Below are positions 1 to 10,958 of a stretch of 64,000 nucleotides of DNA, one piece after another. The position numbers were made by a program, and so were the translations under genes. The stretch spans positions 53,348,052 to 53,412,051 of the forward strand of contig NC_065574.1 of NCBI RefSeq assembly GCF_937616625.2. The letters run 5' to 3'. Below the pieces are notes generated by a model that saw only the letters and a list, made by a program, of their open reading frames with translations, did not search any database and was not told the origin of the DNA. The number at the start of each line of letters is the position of its first letter. Within the stretch, counting starts at the first letter, position 1. Origin of the DNA: Mercurialis annua (Eukaryota; Streptophyta; Magnoliopsida; Malpighiales; Euphorbiaceae).

Positions 1-261
1 ATATTGTATTTAGTCAATATATTATTATTTAAGTTTCTATCTTATATTTTTAAAGATATTATTAATAAAATTAAGTTAATTATTTAATTATGATTATTAT
101 AAAACCAAAAAAAAAAATCAATATGAAAAAACATTTAATAACCGAATGTATTATATTTACTTTTACTATTAGTTTACGCCAAAATTTAAAATATGGCCCG
201 AAGGCCATAAAGCCCATATTCTATTAAAAAAAATAGAAAAAGATAGGTGGAGAATTTAATT

Positions 262-372
262 CCAAGAGATTTCCAAGAGATTTGACTTTTCCAAGAGATT
301 TCCAAGAGATTTGACTTTTACAAGAGATTTCCAAGAGATTTGACTTTTTCAAGAGATTTCCAAGAGATTCAA
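262..372. repeat. 29-bp tandem repeat, about 4 copies
   Basis: Units start near 262, 291, 320 and 349, a constant 29-bp period. Each carries two CCAAGAGATTT motifs followed by GACTTTT, and the last copy is degenerate. Further single CCAAGAGA motifs follow to about 413. The array lies about 290 bases upstream of a TATA-like box (665), so it could be an enhancer-like array of the LTR-like remnant next to it. That role is inference. Confidence 0.8.
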
Positions 373-439
373 CTGTCAGAAGTTAATTCCAAGAGAATTC
401 TAATTCCAAGAGATTTGACATTGAGAAGTTAATCTTAGA

Positions 440-1015
440 GGTTTGTTTTGACCTTGACCTGACCTTAGAGAAAAAGAGAATTTCAGAATCAAAAGGCCAG
501 AAGCCTGTTAGAAGAAGAAGCCCAGAAGTTCAATTGGCCAAGGTCCATGAAGTCACGTGCTTTTTGTAAAGCGATGTTTCAGGAGTAGTTTTTAGAAGTG
601 GGAAGCGCTGTGAAGACGTGGGCAGTTAAAGAAGCAGTTATCACCCGGCAGTTTCTACAGACGCTATAAAAGGGAGAAGAAGACGACGATTTGAACCGCA
701 GCCAAATTCAACAAAAACTCAATACTCTCAGGAGATTATCAACACCAAAAGCTTTTATTTTATGCAATCCTTTGTAAACGCTTTACAGCTTTCCCAATTT
801 CAATCTTTTATTTTTTAAACATTATTTCAGCAGTAGTTCATTTACAGTGTTGAATTTTAGATTTTAATTGCAGAAGTTTATTCTTGTTTTCAAAATTTCT
901 TCAGGAGTTTTTCTTTACGAACGTTTAGATTTTTTACGTCCTTTGAAAATCAGTTACAATCGCTTGATCAATTTTTAATTTTCAATTTGAGGTCCAATCT
1001 CTGGCACGCCCGCAC
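440..1015 (+). mobile_element. LTR-like promoter/leader remnant
   Basis: This stretch is less AT-rich than its surroundings. It has a TATA box (TATAAAAG, 665-672), a transcript-leader-like region, and near 1000 the string CTGGCACGCCCGC, which resembles the primer-binding boundary I recall from some plant Ty3/gypsy elements. No gag or pol coding is visible. It may be a truncated LTR retrotransposon, possibly carried inside a Helitron, because a Helitron-like 3' end follows at 1165. A pararetrovirus-type promoter is a less likely alternative. No viral coding sequence is present. Confidence 0.35.
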
Positions 1016-1089
1016 ACACTTCAAATGCACCAACCGTTTTCTTAAAAAACAGGGAAACACTATTAATTATAAATAAAAAATTAATATAA

Positions 1090-1165
1090 CTATAATAAAT
1101 TTATTAATATGTTCATTGGAGAGTTACGTTACGAGCCACGTGCATAGCACGTAATGCGAAACTAG
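1090..1165 (+). mobile_element. Helitron-like 3' terminus
   Basis: A perfect 6-bp stem (ACGTGC, 3-base loop ATA, GCACGT; 1138-1152) is followed 9 bases later by CTAG and then T (1162-1166). This matches the Helitron 3' signature of a short hairpin about 10 nt upstream of CTRR, with insertion before T. The 5' TC end is not identified, so the extent of the element is unknown. Confidence 0.5.
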
Positions 1166-1261
1166 TAAATATAAAAAAATACAACATACATAACTTTTTA
1201 TTCAGATATAGACCTAATCTATATTAATTATTAGTGAAAATTAGTGGAAATTAGTTGCTGT

Positions 1262-1378
1262 TGTTAAATATATTGGCCATTTTTGGACTAGACAAACTCG
1301 GCTTTTGAGAGTTGGAATCGAACCACCAACCTAGGATGTACAACTGAGAGACTTAGCCATAAGAGTAAGCCATCAAGT
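1262..1378 (-). mobile_element. tRNA-derived SINE relic
   Basis: On the minus strand there is an A-box-like TGGCTAAGTCTCTCAGTTG and, about 30 nt downstream, a B-box-like GGTTCGATTCC, as in tRNA-derived SINEs or degraded tRNA copies. It does not fold as an intact tRNA gene that I can recognise, so I call it a relic. Confidence 0.35.
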
Positions 1379-1379
1379 A

Positions 1380-2117
1380 CTACAATATACATAATTAAAC
1401 ATTATATATAAATATAATTATACATATATTTATACAATAAATAATTGTAAATATTTAAATTGGTTGCTAAAAGATATTAATGATCACAAATTATTATCCA
1501 AAATATTAAAGAATTAATTACTATTTTAATAATATAGTTTGAGTAAATATAAAGATTTTTGTATTTTTTTATAATTTAAAATTTAAAATTTATTCAAATT
1601 TAATATTTGTGCTTTCTCATTTAATGTTGTTTTATACTATAATAAGATTATAATATTTTTATTTTATTTTATTTTTGATGTAAGTTTTTTAATGAAAAAT
1701 ACTTAACAGTAAAGTTATTTCTCGTTGTATCAAGTAAATCTTTTGATATTTAATAACAATGTATATTATCATTATCCAATAACATTTAATTTTAAAATAA
1801 AAGATCAATTTACCCTCCGATGATGGCACGAAGCATCAAAAACATTAAAATTACGAAAAGGATTTAAAAAGCCATAAATATGGCAAATCTTTTCAAATAT
1901 CTCCCTCTTAACACTTTTCTCATTCTCATTTCTAAAATTGAACACATCTTCCGACTTTCAAATTTATTTCATTATTCAATCTGACACTTTAAATTATTTA
2001 TGTTTTTTTATAATTTTAAAACTTTAATTCTACATCAATTTTAAATAAAAAGATAAGAAACATTTTTGATCTTTTTTCTTTAAGTCTTTTTCTTTATTTT
2101 TTAAGATTTCCAGCCGA
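1380..2117. other. AT-rich intergenic DNA, nothing recognised
   Basis: Very AT-rich sequence without an open frame of useful length. I see no gene or clearly bounded element. Confidence 0.5.
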
Positions 2118-2124
2118 TACCACT

Positions 2125-2330
2125 AACAACTCGCCTCCTCGCTTGAGACGAGGAGATACTACTCATCTTCTCAGGCGAGGAGTAGCAGTTCCTCGCCTGA
2201 AACGAGGAGCTGCAGAAGCTCCTCAATTGTGAGGAGCAAAACTCGTCTCAAGCGAGGAGCTGTTGGCAGCTTTTCGTTTGCGAGGAGCAGCAACTCCTCG
2301 TTTGGAGGAGTAGATACTCCTACTCTCAGG
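2125..2330. repeat. GC-rich array of CTCCTCG/CGAGGAG palindromic units
   Basis: About 200 bases dense in alternating CTCCTCG and CGAGGAG words separated by 8-20 bases, for example CTCGCTTGAGACGAGGAG, forming many overlapping small hairpins. It stands out sharply from the AT-rich flanks. The same words, including GAGACGAGGAG and GAGGAGCAG, form the arms of the inverted repeat at 39247-39825 inside a Mutator-like element, so the two loci are related. I could not find terminal repeats around this copy. Confidence 0.7.
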
Positions 2331-4280
2331 CAGTTGGTGGTATTTCTTCGGAGGTTGATTTTCTCTAGGGTGAATTTTTTCAGTGGCTGAGTTTTTCGGT
2401 GGTGGTTTATTAATTAGAGTTTAATTGAATTTAACCAGTGTTTTAACTAAAGTTAGTAAGAGTTAAACTATAATTAATCAGTAAAATTGTGATTAATTTA
2501 AAAAAGTCTAAAAAGATTTCTAATTTAATTTGGTTTAATTATTAAAAAATACATAAAAATCTCTAATTTAATTATAATTAATTAAGATTAATTAGAGTAA
2601 ATTATAAAATTCACTTTCTGAGGGTTTTTTTGAAACGATTTGTCGTCCTTGTGAGTTTTTTTATACCTTTATACTAATTTTGATGTTTTTAATATATCAT
2701 GCCAATATTGGGTAAGATGACTCTTTATTATATAATTTTAACCAAAACAATGTAATTATATTTTACTAATTTAGAAAAATTAATAATTATAAAATTATTC
2801 AAATCAGAAATTAAAGTAATTAATTTACGTACATACAACATATTTTTAGAAGAAAATTAGACAAGTAAAAATGAACACAGAAGAAAAGAAAAATTGTACA
2901 ATTTGTTAGTTATAAGCATTTTCTTTATAAAAAGCCTTTGAATATTCCAATCTCCTATGGTATCTTCTTTTAAAAAAAGAAGAAGAAGAGAGTTTCGCAC
3001 TCCCAAATCGGTTTTCTACATAACCAACAACATTTCTCCTATCCGCATAATTACCCTCCCCAATTGATATACCTCAAAAAAATCACAATTCATAAGAGAA
3101 TAATTATACAACGTAATGAATGTATCATGTCACTCGTACAATAAACTAATGAAGTCATGTATAATTATTTAATAATAATAAAATAAATAATAAATAAAAA
3201 ATGAATATAATAATTTATCTATTTATTGTTTTTAGCATTCACGTATTACGTTAGCAACTAAACTTGTAAGTTAAATCCCATATCTATAAAGATTTTCGAT
3301 AAATGAAAAAAAAATGGTCATGTTTTTTTAATATAACCAAAAAATTAGCATATAAATATAAAATATATTGAGTTATTAAATTTCTTAATATGACAAAAAA
3401 TTGTAATATGCTTTCACCAAAACTCATCTCAAATAATTATCAATAAACAACATATTAAATAATGAAAATAATAATTTGTCTTATGACTTGAATTTGTGTT
3501 ATTTATTATAATATTTATTTTTTGACATTTTTTTTTGTTTTTTTCTTCCTTATATAAATTATTTGTTCCACCTCCGTATAAGTGCAGCGTACAAGTTCCG
3601 GCCAGGAAAATTGGAAAAGATCAAACCAATTTGAACCGATTTTTTTGTTTACATGAAACATTACAATTCACATTATCATTGATCTCAAATGTTCGTTTTT
3701 TAATTTTTCAAATATCAAAGTCATTTTTGCAATTGCTATTCAGTTAGAATTGCAACTATAAATAAGAGAAACAAAAAAATAGATTTTTTTTTTTAAATTT
3801 GATCATATACTAATATTTCAGAACTACAACTTATAATTTTGATGTTGGATCAAATGACTAAAATATTTTAGATTTTATTAATTGTAACTAAAAAACTCAT
3901 ATTCATAAAAAAAAAAAAAGAACTAAAAAACTCACAGATTATTATTTTTTAGTTATTTGATATAACATTAAAGAGATGAACTAATTAAAAACTCACAGAT
4001 TATTATTTTTTATTATTTTTCTCAAATAGAAAACAAAGACAAGGTCAATTTAGTTACTAAAAAATAGTGGAGTGTTAAAAAAAATCATAAAAAGATTTTC
4101 ATTCGGTCCAACCATAAATCAACAGCCCATCCGATTCGGCCGGATTCGATTCTTAAACCAGTCTCCCAGAATAAATATTTTTTCACTTGAACAGTAGTAT
4201 AACAGAAAAATAACAAACAAATCCATCAAAAACCAATCATAAGGGCGAGAAAACCCATAAAATCAAACAAACAAAAAACC
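2331..4280. other. intergenic DNA and promoter side of the TOD1-like gene
   Basis: AT-rich throughout. Short open frames here have no coding character. The last few hundred bases before 4281 should hold the promoter and 5' UTR of the DUF616 gene, but I see no decisive TATA box. Confidence 0.4.
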
Positions 4281-7200
4281 ATGAAGAAACCAAAAATGTC
4301 GACACCACTCATCTTCCAATCAAAACTATTCTGCATCTCACTTCTCTACCTCTTCACCACTTTGTTTCTAACATTCTACACATCTCTACACCCTACAAAT
4401 TGTCTCTTCAGATCATCTCCGTTTGATCCCATTCAGCTTCCTCTTTTCTCGTATCCTCCGACCTACGGCGCCCACAAATACGCGGTCCCGACGCATCGCT
4501 CGTCGTGTTCTTCCCCGGTTTACTTCAATGGTAGGTTTTGTAAACTGCCATTGTTTTTTAAATTTTTTGTTAAGTTTTAAGGGTTTTTGATGTGTTTTGA
4601 TTGATGGGTGTTTGTTGTTTTGACGTTTGGTTTGGTAGATTATTGGATGGTTTTGAAGGAGATTCAAGATTTGTGTTGGAATTCATCTGTGTTCAATGGG
4701 TTGAAGTATATGAAGAGAAAAAGTGAGAGTTTTGGTGGAAAATTTAATACCAAGAAGAGAATTTCTTATTTTAATCATGTAAATGATAGTGTAGAGATTC
4801 CTTGCGGGTTTTTCAAGAAGTTTCCGATCAGCAATTCAGGTCAGTTTTTATCAGTGGCGGAACCAGAATTTATTTTCAGCCCGAACTTAATTTCTAATTC
4901 ATCTTTAATTTTCCGTCGGTATAACCTTAACCCGCATTCAACCTTAAATTTTTTATAAATTTTCCTTCATCTAATTTGTATGCAAATTCAATTTGTTGAT
5001 GATTATTCAGATCAAATAGCAATGGAGAGGTGTAACGGAGTAGTTGTAGTGTCAGCAATCTTCAACGATCATGATAAAATCCGCCAGCCAAAAAGCCTCG
5101 GATCCAACACATTACAAAACGTTTGTTTCTTCATGTTCGTCGATGATAAAACCCTAAAAGGGTTAGATTATCACCAATTAATATCAAGAAAATCGATTCA
5201 AAACACTGTTGGTGTATGGAGAATCGTTAGGGTTTCACATTTATACGAAAATCCAGCGATGAACGGAGAAATACCGAAATATTTGGTGCATAGACTGTTT
5301 CCGAATTCGAAATTTAGCATTTGGATCGACGCGAAACTGCAATTAGTGGTGGATCCGTTGTTGTTGATTCATGCATTGGTGGTGTCGAAAGAAGCGGATT
5401 TGGCAATGTCGAAACATCCGTTTTACGTGCATACGATGGAGGAAGCAATGGCTACTGCGAGGTGGAAGAAATGGTGGGATGTTGATGGGTTGAGGTTGCA
5501 GATGGAGACTTATTGTGAAAATGGCTTGTTGCCTTGGTCATCTCATAAACTACCTTATCCCTCAGGTAATTTTTTTTTCTTTGATAGAATTTATTATTTT
5601 TAAACGGATATATATAAAAAATATCATAATTTTAAAATTTTATTAGTTTGATCTATTAATTATAAAATTTATCATAGTAGTCATATAATATAACGTCAAA
5701 TATAACAGTCGTAAAGATAATGGATCTAACTGATAAAGTTTCCAAAACATGATATATTTTAAAAACAAGCGAGCTAACGTTATGGGTAATATATTTATCT
5801 ATTAAATTTTTCCAGCTATAACATAAATTAAAATATTAGTTCAATTATAGTGATGTCCATTGAATTGATATAATAAAGTCTAGTTTTACTCACATGATAT
5901 CTATTGATTTGTAGCGTTTTACATACACTCTTTTTTTTGATTGGTCGTTTTGACTGTAGTAGACACAATTGAAATAAAATTATTTAAATAGATTCATAGT
6001 TGATGCAAATTAATATTTTTGTTAGAATTGATAAAAACATGCATCGAACATATAGATTTACGGGACATTATGCATTTTGTTTAAATTTTTTTGATCTACT
6101 TACAAGTAAATATCCTATATGTAAAATAATTTTAATCGATTACGCCACTAATCACAGCAATAATCACCGATTAGCTTTATTTTGTCCATTGAGTAACCCT
6201 TAAGTAGAGCTGAATCAATTAGGTTTTTGCTAATGGAGGGTGACTTAAAGGTAGGTACATTATCATCATCATCATGTTGTTTAAGAAACGAAATTCATCA
6301 ATTGGGTTAACTTAATATCTTAAGTTATAAAATCTTGAGTTCAACCAATTATTAAAAAAATGACTGCTATGGTGCCTTATTTAGTTATTTAGAACATATC
6401 TATTTAATTAATTACTCAATAGTGTGTCAAATCTTGGTCATCCCTCTTTTCATAGAGATTAGAGTATAATTTGTGTATTATCATGAGATTAAAGAACAAT
6501 GCAGGCAGAAGCACAACTTATATTACAAGTTTTTGAAAGAGTTCAATATGAAGATAAGTTGCAATAAATAATCTAACTTGCATTGAAGTTGACCCACACA
6601 GTTAGAAAAAAAAATGCTTAAATACACAAAAAATCACCAACTTTTACGTGTTTTTGATATTTAACACGAACTTTTAATTTTGGCATATAAATACACGAAC
6701 TATCAATTTTTTGCATGTATGACCAAGTTTCCGTTTTAAGTGAAAAACGGTGCCGTTTTAGGTATTAAACGTTGCCGTTTTAGGTTAAAAATGGTGCCGT
6801 TTTATGTCAAAAACGGTGCCCGTGTTATATATGCAAAAAATTGATAGTACGTGTATTTATATGCCAAAATTAAAATTTCGTGTCAAATACCAAAAACACA
6901 ACACGAAAAGTTAGTGATTTTTGGAGCAATTAAGCCAAAAAAATGGATTTTTTTTCCTTTTTGTTCAAGTATAAGAGGCACAGAATTTGGGAACCAAACT
7001 CTATAAAACTTATTTGAATTAAATAAAATGTGAATATTTGGTTGAATGTTTTAAAAAAAAAATTCGATTCAGTTAACTTAATAATTTTGAATAAAAGAAA
7101 AAATAATTGTTAATACATACATAATTTTAATCCTTTTTATAAATAAAATTTTAAGGTCTAATGTTTTCAAAAAAAAAATCTTTTCAACTTTATAAAAATG

Positions 7201-7844
7201 TATCGAAACACTTAAAAAGCTATATACTTCTATCATAATTTTTATAAATTTCCTGAAAATCTATCCAATTATTTTAATTAAATTGGAATACACGAATGAA
7301 GCCTAAACCTTACAAACAAGAAGAAACTAAGAAATAAAATAAGCAATTTCCCTTTAAACTGTCCGTCACCGATTAATTTTTATTTTTGTAAAACTATTTT
7401 CTCCCAAATCGTTTTATTCGCCCCTTTTTCACCGGTACTTTTTCTCGAATATCTACTATATTCCGACATTATATGATACGTTTTTTCTTATGATCTTTAC
7501 ATGTATTTCCAGATGTGCCGGACAGTGCAATGATACTAAGGAAACACGGAACCGTCACCAATCTATTTTCATGTCTAATGTTCAATGAGTTAGAAGCATT
7601 CAACCCACGAGATCAATTAGCATTTGCGTACGTACGAGATCATATGACTCCGAAGATGAAGCTAAACATGTTCGAAGTCGAGGTTTTCGAGCAGGTGGCT
7701 ATGGAGTACAGACATAATCTCAACAAAGATAGTATTCAAACGTCAAAACCTAGAAAAATAAAAAAAGTTGGTAGAGATTTGTTGGGTAATGGCAGCAGTT
7801 GCCAGAAGTATCTGCTTGAAATGTGGGGTGAATCACATAGTTGA
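4281..7844 (+). CDS. TOD1: DUF616 family membrane protein, TOD1-like
   Basis: Exons 4281-4530, 4639-4839, 5011-5565 and 7513-7844 all have GT-AG introns and phase 1 junctions; joined they give 445 residues. The N-terminus is short and basic with a hydrophobic segment (about residues 12-35), as in a type II signal anchor. The rest is the DUF616 domain: IPCGFFKKFPIS, then VVVVSAIFNDHDKIRQP, FFMFVDD, KYLVHRLFPNSKFSIWIDAKLQL, and after the long third intron MILRKHGTVTNLFSCLMFNE. DUF616 proteins include Arabidopsis TOD1, reported as an alkaline ceramidase affecting turgor in pollen and guard cells, and putative Golgi glycosyltransferases such as MUCI70. Length and order fit TOD1 best, but the activity is inferred by family. 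Intron 3 (1947 bp) carries a MITE at 6616-6935; intron 2 carries a short TE-like GTGGCGGAACC segment. Confidence 0.92.
6616..6935. mobile_element. Mutator-like MITE in intron 3 of the TOD1-like gene
   Basis: Terminal inverted repeats of about 100 bp begin GCTTAA and end TTAAGC. They are flanked by A-rich 9-bp candidate target duplications (6607-6615 and 6936-6944, one mismatch). The centre has repeated GGTGCCGTTTTA words. Long TIRs with a 9-bp duplication point to a non-autonomous Mutator-like element. No coding. Confidence 0.6.
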
Positions 7845-8087
7845 TCGTTTGTATAGAATTAGAAGGTAAAAAAAGGATACAAAAATGAAGAGAAAAAAAA
7901 AAGAGAACTAACTAACTACCATTCACAGGATTAAGATGACGAGTAGGTTGGCAGAGCTTTATTTGTTTTGCGGAAATTTTATCGAAGGTATTTGAATTTT
8001 TTAGTGTCTATTAGCATAGTATCTGAGTTTTAATTCGTAGCTTCGAAATATACATGAAAATAACTCTATAGCTGTAATTTATATTGC

Positions 8088-8634
8088 TTTTTTTTTTTGT
8101 TAAAGATAGTAATTAACTTTTAAAATTTCCATTGTTAATTGTTAGTTATGGAGGCGGGATTAAACCCACGATTTTTCAATGTACTTGGAGATATACTAGT
8201 CATCAAGAGACCTTCATTTGCTAATTTATATACTTTGTTTTAATAATTTTGGCATAACTTATTTTCAGGTCTCTATATTTTTTATTTTTTATTTGCTTAT
8301 TGCATATACTACCTTACTTCTTTAATTTTTTTTTTGTCAAAGATAGCCGCCTACTTTAATTATTAGCGGGAGTTTATTTTGTTAAAGATAATAATTAACT
8401 TTTAAAATGTCAATTGTTAATTGTTAGTTACGGAGGCGGGATTTGAACCCACAATTTCTCAATGTACTTGGAGATATACTTGGAGATATACTAGCCATTC
8501 AATTTCTCAATGTACCTTCATATTTATATATTTTGTTTTACTTAATTTTGGCATAACTTATTTTCAAATCTCTATATTTTTTACTTTTTATTTACTTATT
8601 TCATATTCTACCTTACTTCTTTAATTAGCCCCTA
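8088..8634 (-). repeat. tandemly duplicated SINE-containing segment
   Basis: Two copies of a roughly 300-bp segment lie head to tail (about 8088-8333 and 8378-8634). Each contains, on the minus strand, a tRNA-like B box (GGTTCAAATCC type, near 8160 and 8445), the words GTAACTAACAATTAAC and a poly-A tail (poly-T on the plus strand at 8088-8098 and 8326-8334). The tail and B-box words match the SINEs at 10804-10956 and 47567-47700. The non-SINE part (CCTTCAT...TTACTTCTTTAATT) is also repeated, so this is a segmental duplication and not two independent insertions. Confidence 0.6.
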
Positions 8635-8639
8635 TATTT

Positions 8640-9430
8640 TTAGACTTGCATAGGATCTTCGTCTATCTTCATCCTATAACCCCTACGTTCTTCTAAAACA
8701 ATAAAAAGATTATTTGCATCTGAGCATCTCAATTGCTTAGAGGTTAAGATTTAAACCTTAGACATTCAAGAGTTGGATACAACATTTCTAGCATAAGACT
8801 AGGGGCATCATATGCTCTTTAGTTAGTAAGCATTAATAATATATTTAATAATTTTTATAAAGATTTAATCACTCAAAAATATTTTATCTTTAATATTTTT
8901 TGGCTTATGATCTCTTTCTTTTTCTTTTTCTTAAAGCAAATGATTCATCATTGAGCATATGGCCTCATCTTTCAATAAGTGTAATTTTAGCCTATTTTTT
9001 AATTTTCACTTTCAGTTGTAATCATTTGCCCAAATTAAACTGAACAAAAATTCATATAAACATCTCATATTGTTTCATTTTTAAAATTTGTTATGATAAA
9101 TATACAAATCGGAATAATATGAAGTAATATAAACGACATAGTTGAATTTTTTTCTCACTCTAATTTAGACAAATAGCTATAATTGAAAGTGAAAATTAAA
9201 AAATGGATTAAAATTGAATATTTTTAAAGGTGAAGCCACAAACAAAAAATATTGAAAATGTTGGATATTTTTAAGTGATTAAGCATTTTATAAATAAGAT
9301 TTCCATTTTGATAAAATATTATTTGACTATATTATATATTTCATAATACAAATTAAATGTTTCGCCCTTTTCTATCAACGGTTTGAGCACCGGATCATAT
9401 TTAACAACATTAAATTTTTTTAAATGAAAA
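8640..9430. other. AT-rich intergenic DNA with a degenerate inverted repeat
   Basis: A degenerate TIR pair (about 8990-9035 with 9180-9220, sharing TTTTTAATTTTCACTTTCA and its complement) marks an old MITE. Nothing else is recognisable. Confidence 0.35.
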
Positions 9431-9439
9431 TTATGTAAA

Positions 9440-9920
9440 TTAAAAGCCACAAAAATGGCAAAAAACCAAAACTACAAGCTTTCGTACATAAGTGGCACAT
9501 TAGAGTCTACAACTTATAGAACGCCTAAAAACGAAGGTCCAAAAACAGGATACAAGAGGGGTTTTTTAAAAATCCAAACCCGAATAAACAAAACTTCTAT
9601 TACAACTCTTAAAATACCATGATGTCTTTGTAAAGCAGTTAAAAGTCAATGCTTCCTTGTCTGAGGTTTTATTTTGAAAAACTCTGATATTTTTGCAATT
9701 CTGTATTTCCCACACCACCGGAAACCGAAAAACCTGCCAAAACTTTCGATAAACTCTTCTCAGAATGATGTTCTGTCACTGAATCATAAAATCCGAAAAG
9801 TAACAAGGAAAGATCCAAACAACATCTAGCTTATTAAGAATATCACGCTAAATACTTCTTGCAAAACTACAATGAATAAAAATATGCGTGTGTGTCTACA
9901 ACACCACAAAGCGAACAACA
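9440..9920 (-). pseudogene. LINE (non-LTR) relic, zf-RVT region
   Basis: On the minus strand, broken translation shows a zinc-finger-like CSLCGVVDTHAYF followed downstream by FPVVWEIQNCKNIRVFQNK. This resembles the region C-terminal to the reverse transcriptase of plant L1-type LINEs (zf-RVT, then the WxxRN stretch). Stops and frameshifts are frequent, so it is dead. The MITE at 9953 lies immediately beside it. Confidence 0.5.
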
Positions 9921-9952
9921 TTAAATTTTATTAACCATATCATATTTCTATA

Positions 9953-10240
9953 GGCCAAATGTTGTAAAAAGTCCAAACCTTTTATAAAAGTTTCACAAAA
10001 GTCTTAACCTTTCAATTTTGTCGATTTTGGCCAAAAACATATTATTTGGTTTTGATTGTAGTCAACTCTCAATTTGATTTCAATTTGCCTATGTGGCTCC
10101 TACGTGGCATGCGCATATATTGAAAGGTCAGAATTTTTGTGAAACTAAATATTCAGTTTTTGGCCAAAATCGACAAAATTGAAAGGTCATGACTTTTGTG
10201 AAAATTTTGTGAAAGGTTTGGTTTTTTACAATATTTGGCC
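9953..10240. mobile_element. Mutator-like MITE with perfect 10-bp TSD
   Basis: Terminal inverted repeats start GGCCAAATGTTGTAAAAAG and end with the complement. The TIRs extend about 100 bp and include TCAATTTTGTCGATTTTGGCC and its complement. A perfect 10-bp duplication, TATTTCTATA, flanks it (9943-9952 and 10241-10250). TSD length and long TIRs indicate a non-autonomous Mutator-like element. No coding. Confidence 0.8.
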
Positions 10241-10327
10241 TATTTCTATATCGGTAAGGATTTATGTTTTGATCATTTGAAGAGGAAGAATTTTCTATGC
10301 TGTAAAAAAATCAATCCTACAAATTTA

Positions 10328-10610
10328 CTCCCTCCGGTCCATAATATTTGTCGCATTTGGCTTTGACACAAAAACTAAGAAAGCAATTAATATGTCTTCA
10401 TTTGTAAACACTTTTACTAAATTAACCCTACATTGAAACTTGTTTATATTTATAACTACTATTTTCATTTGTTTATTGTATTTTTTCAATAAATTAATGA
10501 GGGGCAAACATGGAAAAATAGCAATTAATACTCTTTTGATATTATAACATGACAAATATTATAGACTAAAAAATTTCTCACATGCGACAAATATTATGGA
10601 CCGGAGGGAG
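10328..10610. mobile_element. Stowaway-like MITE (copy 1)
   Basis: Ends CTCCCTCCGGTCCATAATAT and its complement are flanked by TA. Terminal sequence and TA duplication fit Stowaway (Tc1/mariner) MITEs. A second copy in inverted orientation is at 49272-49555. Confidence 0.85.
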
Positions 10611-10803
10611 TAATAAAATATATTCGGCATGCATACCATTTAACCTATGGCACTTTAGTGATTGATAGGGCTTTATTAAGGTTCGAAAAAGGGTTAATGT
10701 AACCTACACACTAAAAGAATGTGAAAGGTTTATTTGGTTTCATAATTTTTCTTAATGAAGAGATAGGGTTAGATTTCATCTAATAGATTATAAATTCTGT
10801 TTC

Positions 10804-10916
10804 GTTTCTAATTACGACTAAGGCGTTTCTAAGTGCATTAAGAGGTTGTGGGTTCGAACCACGCCTCGGTAACTAACAACTAACATGAGACTCTAAAGAG
10901 TCTATTTCCACCTTTG

Positions 10917-10956
<40 letters not shown>
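10804..10956 (+). mobile_element. SINE with 37-nt poly-A tail
   Basis: tRNA-derived head with A-box-like GACTAAGGCG, B-box GGTTCGAACC, then CTAACAACTAACATGAGACT and a long poly-A tract (about 10919-10956). It shares near-identical body sequence with the SINE at 47567-47700; the 5' end is divergent. TSD is uncertain. Confidence 0.7.

Positions 10957-10958
<2 letters not shown>

Noticed and set aside
440..1015. Endogenous pararetrovirus promoter
   Set aside because: No viral coding sequence or tRNA-Met primer site; an LTR-type remnant fits better.
4413..4667. Minus-strand frame over TOD1 exon 1
   Set aside because: Antisense shadow crossing a splice site of a well-supported gene.
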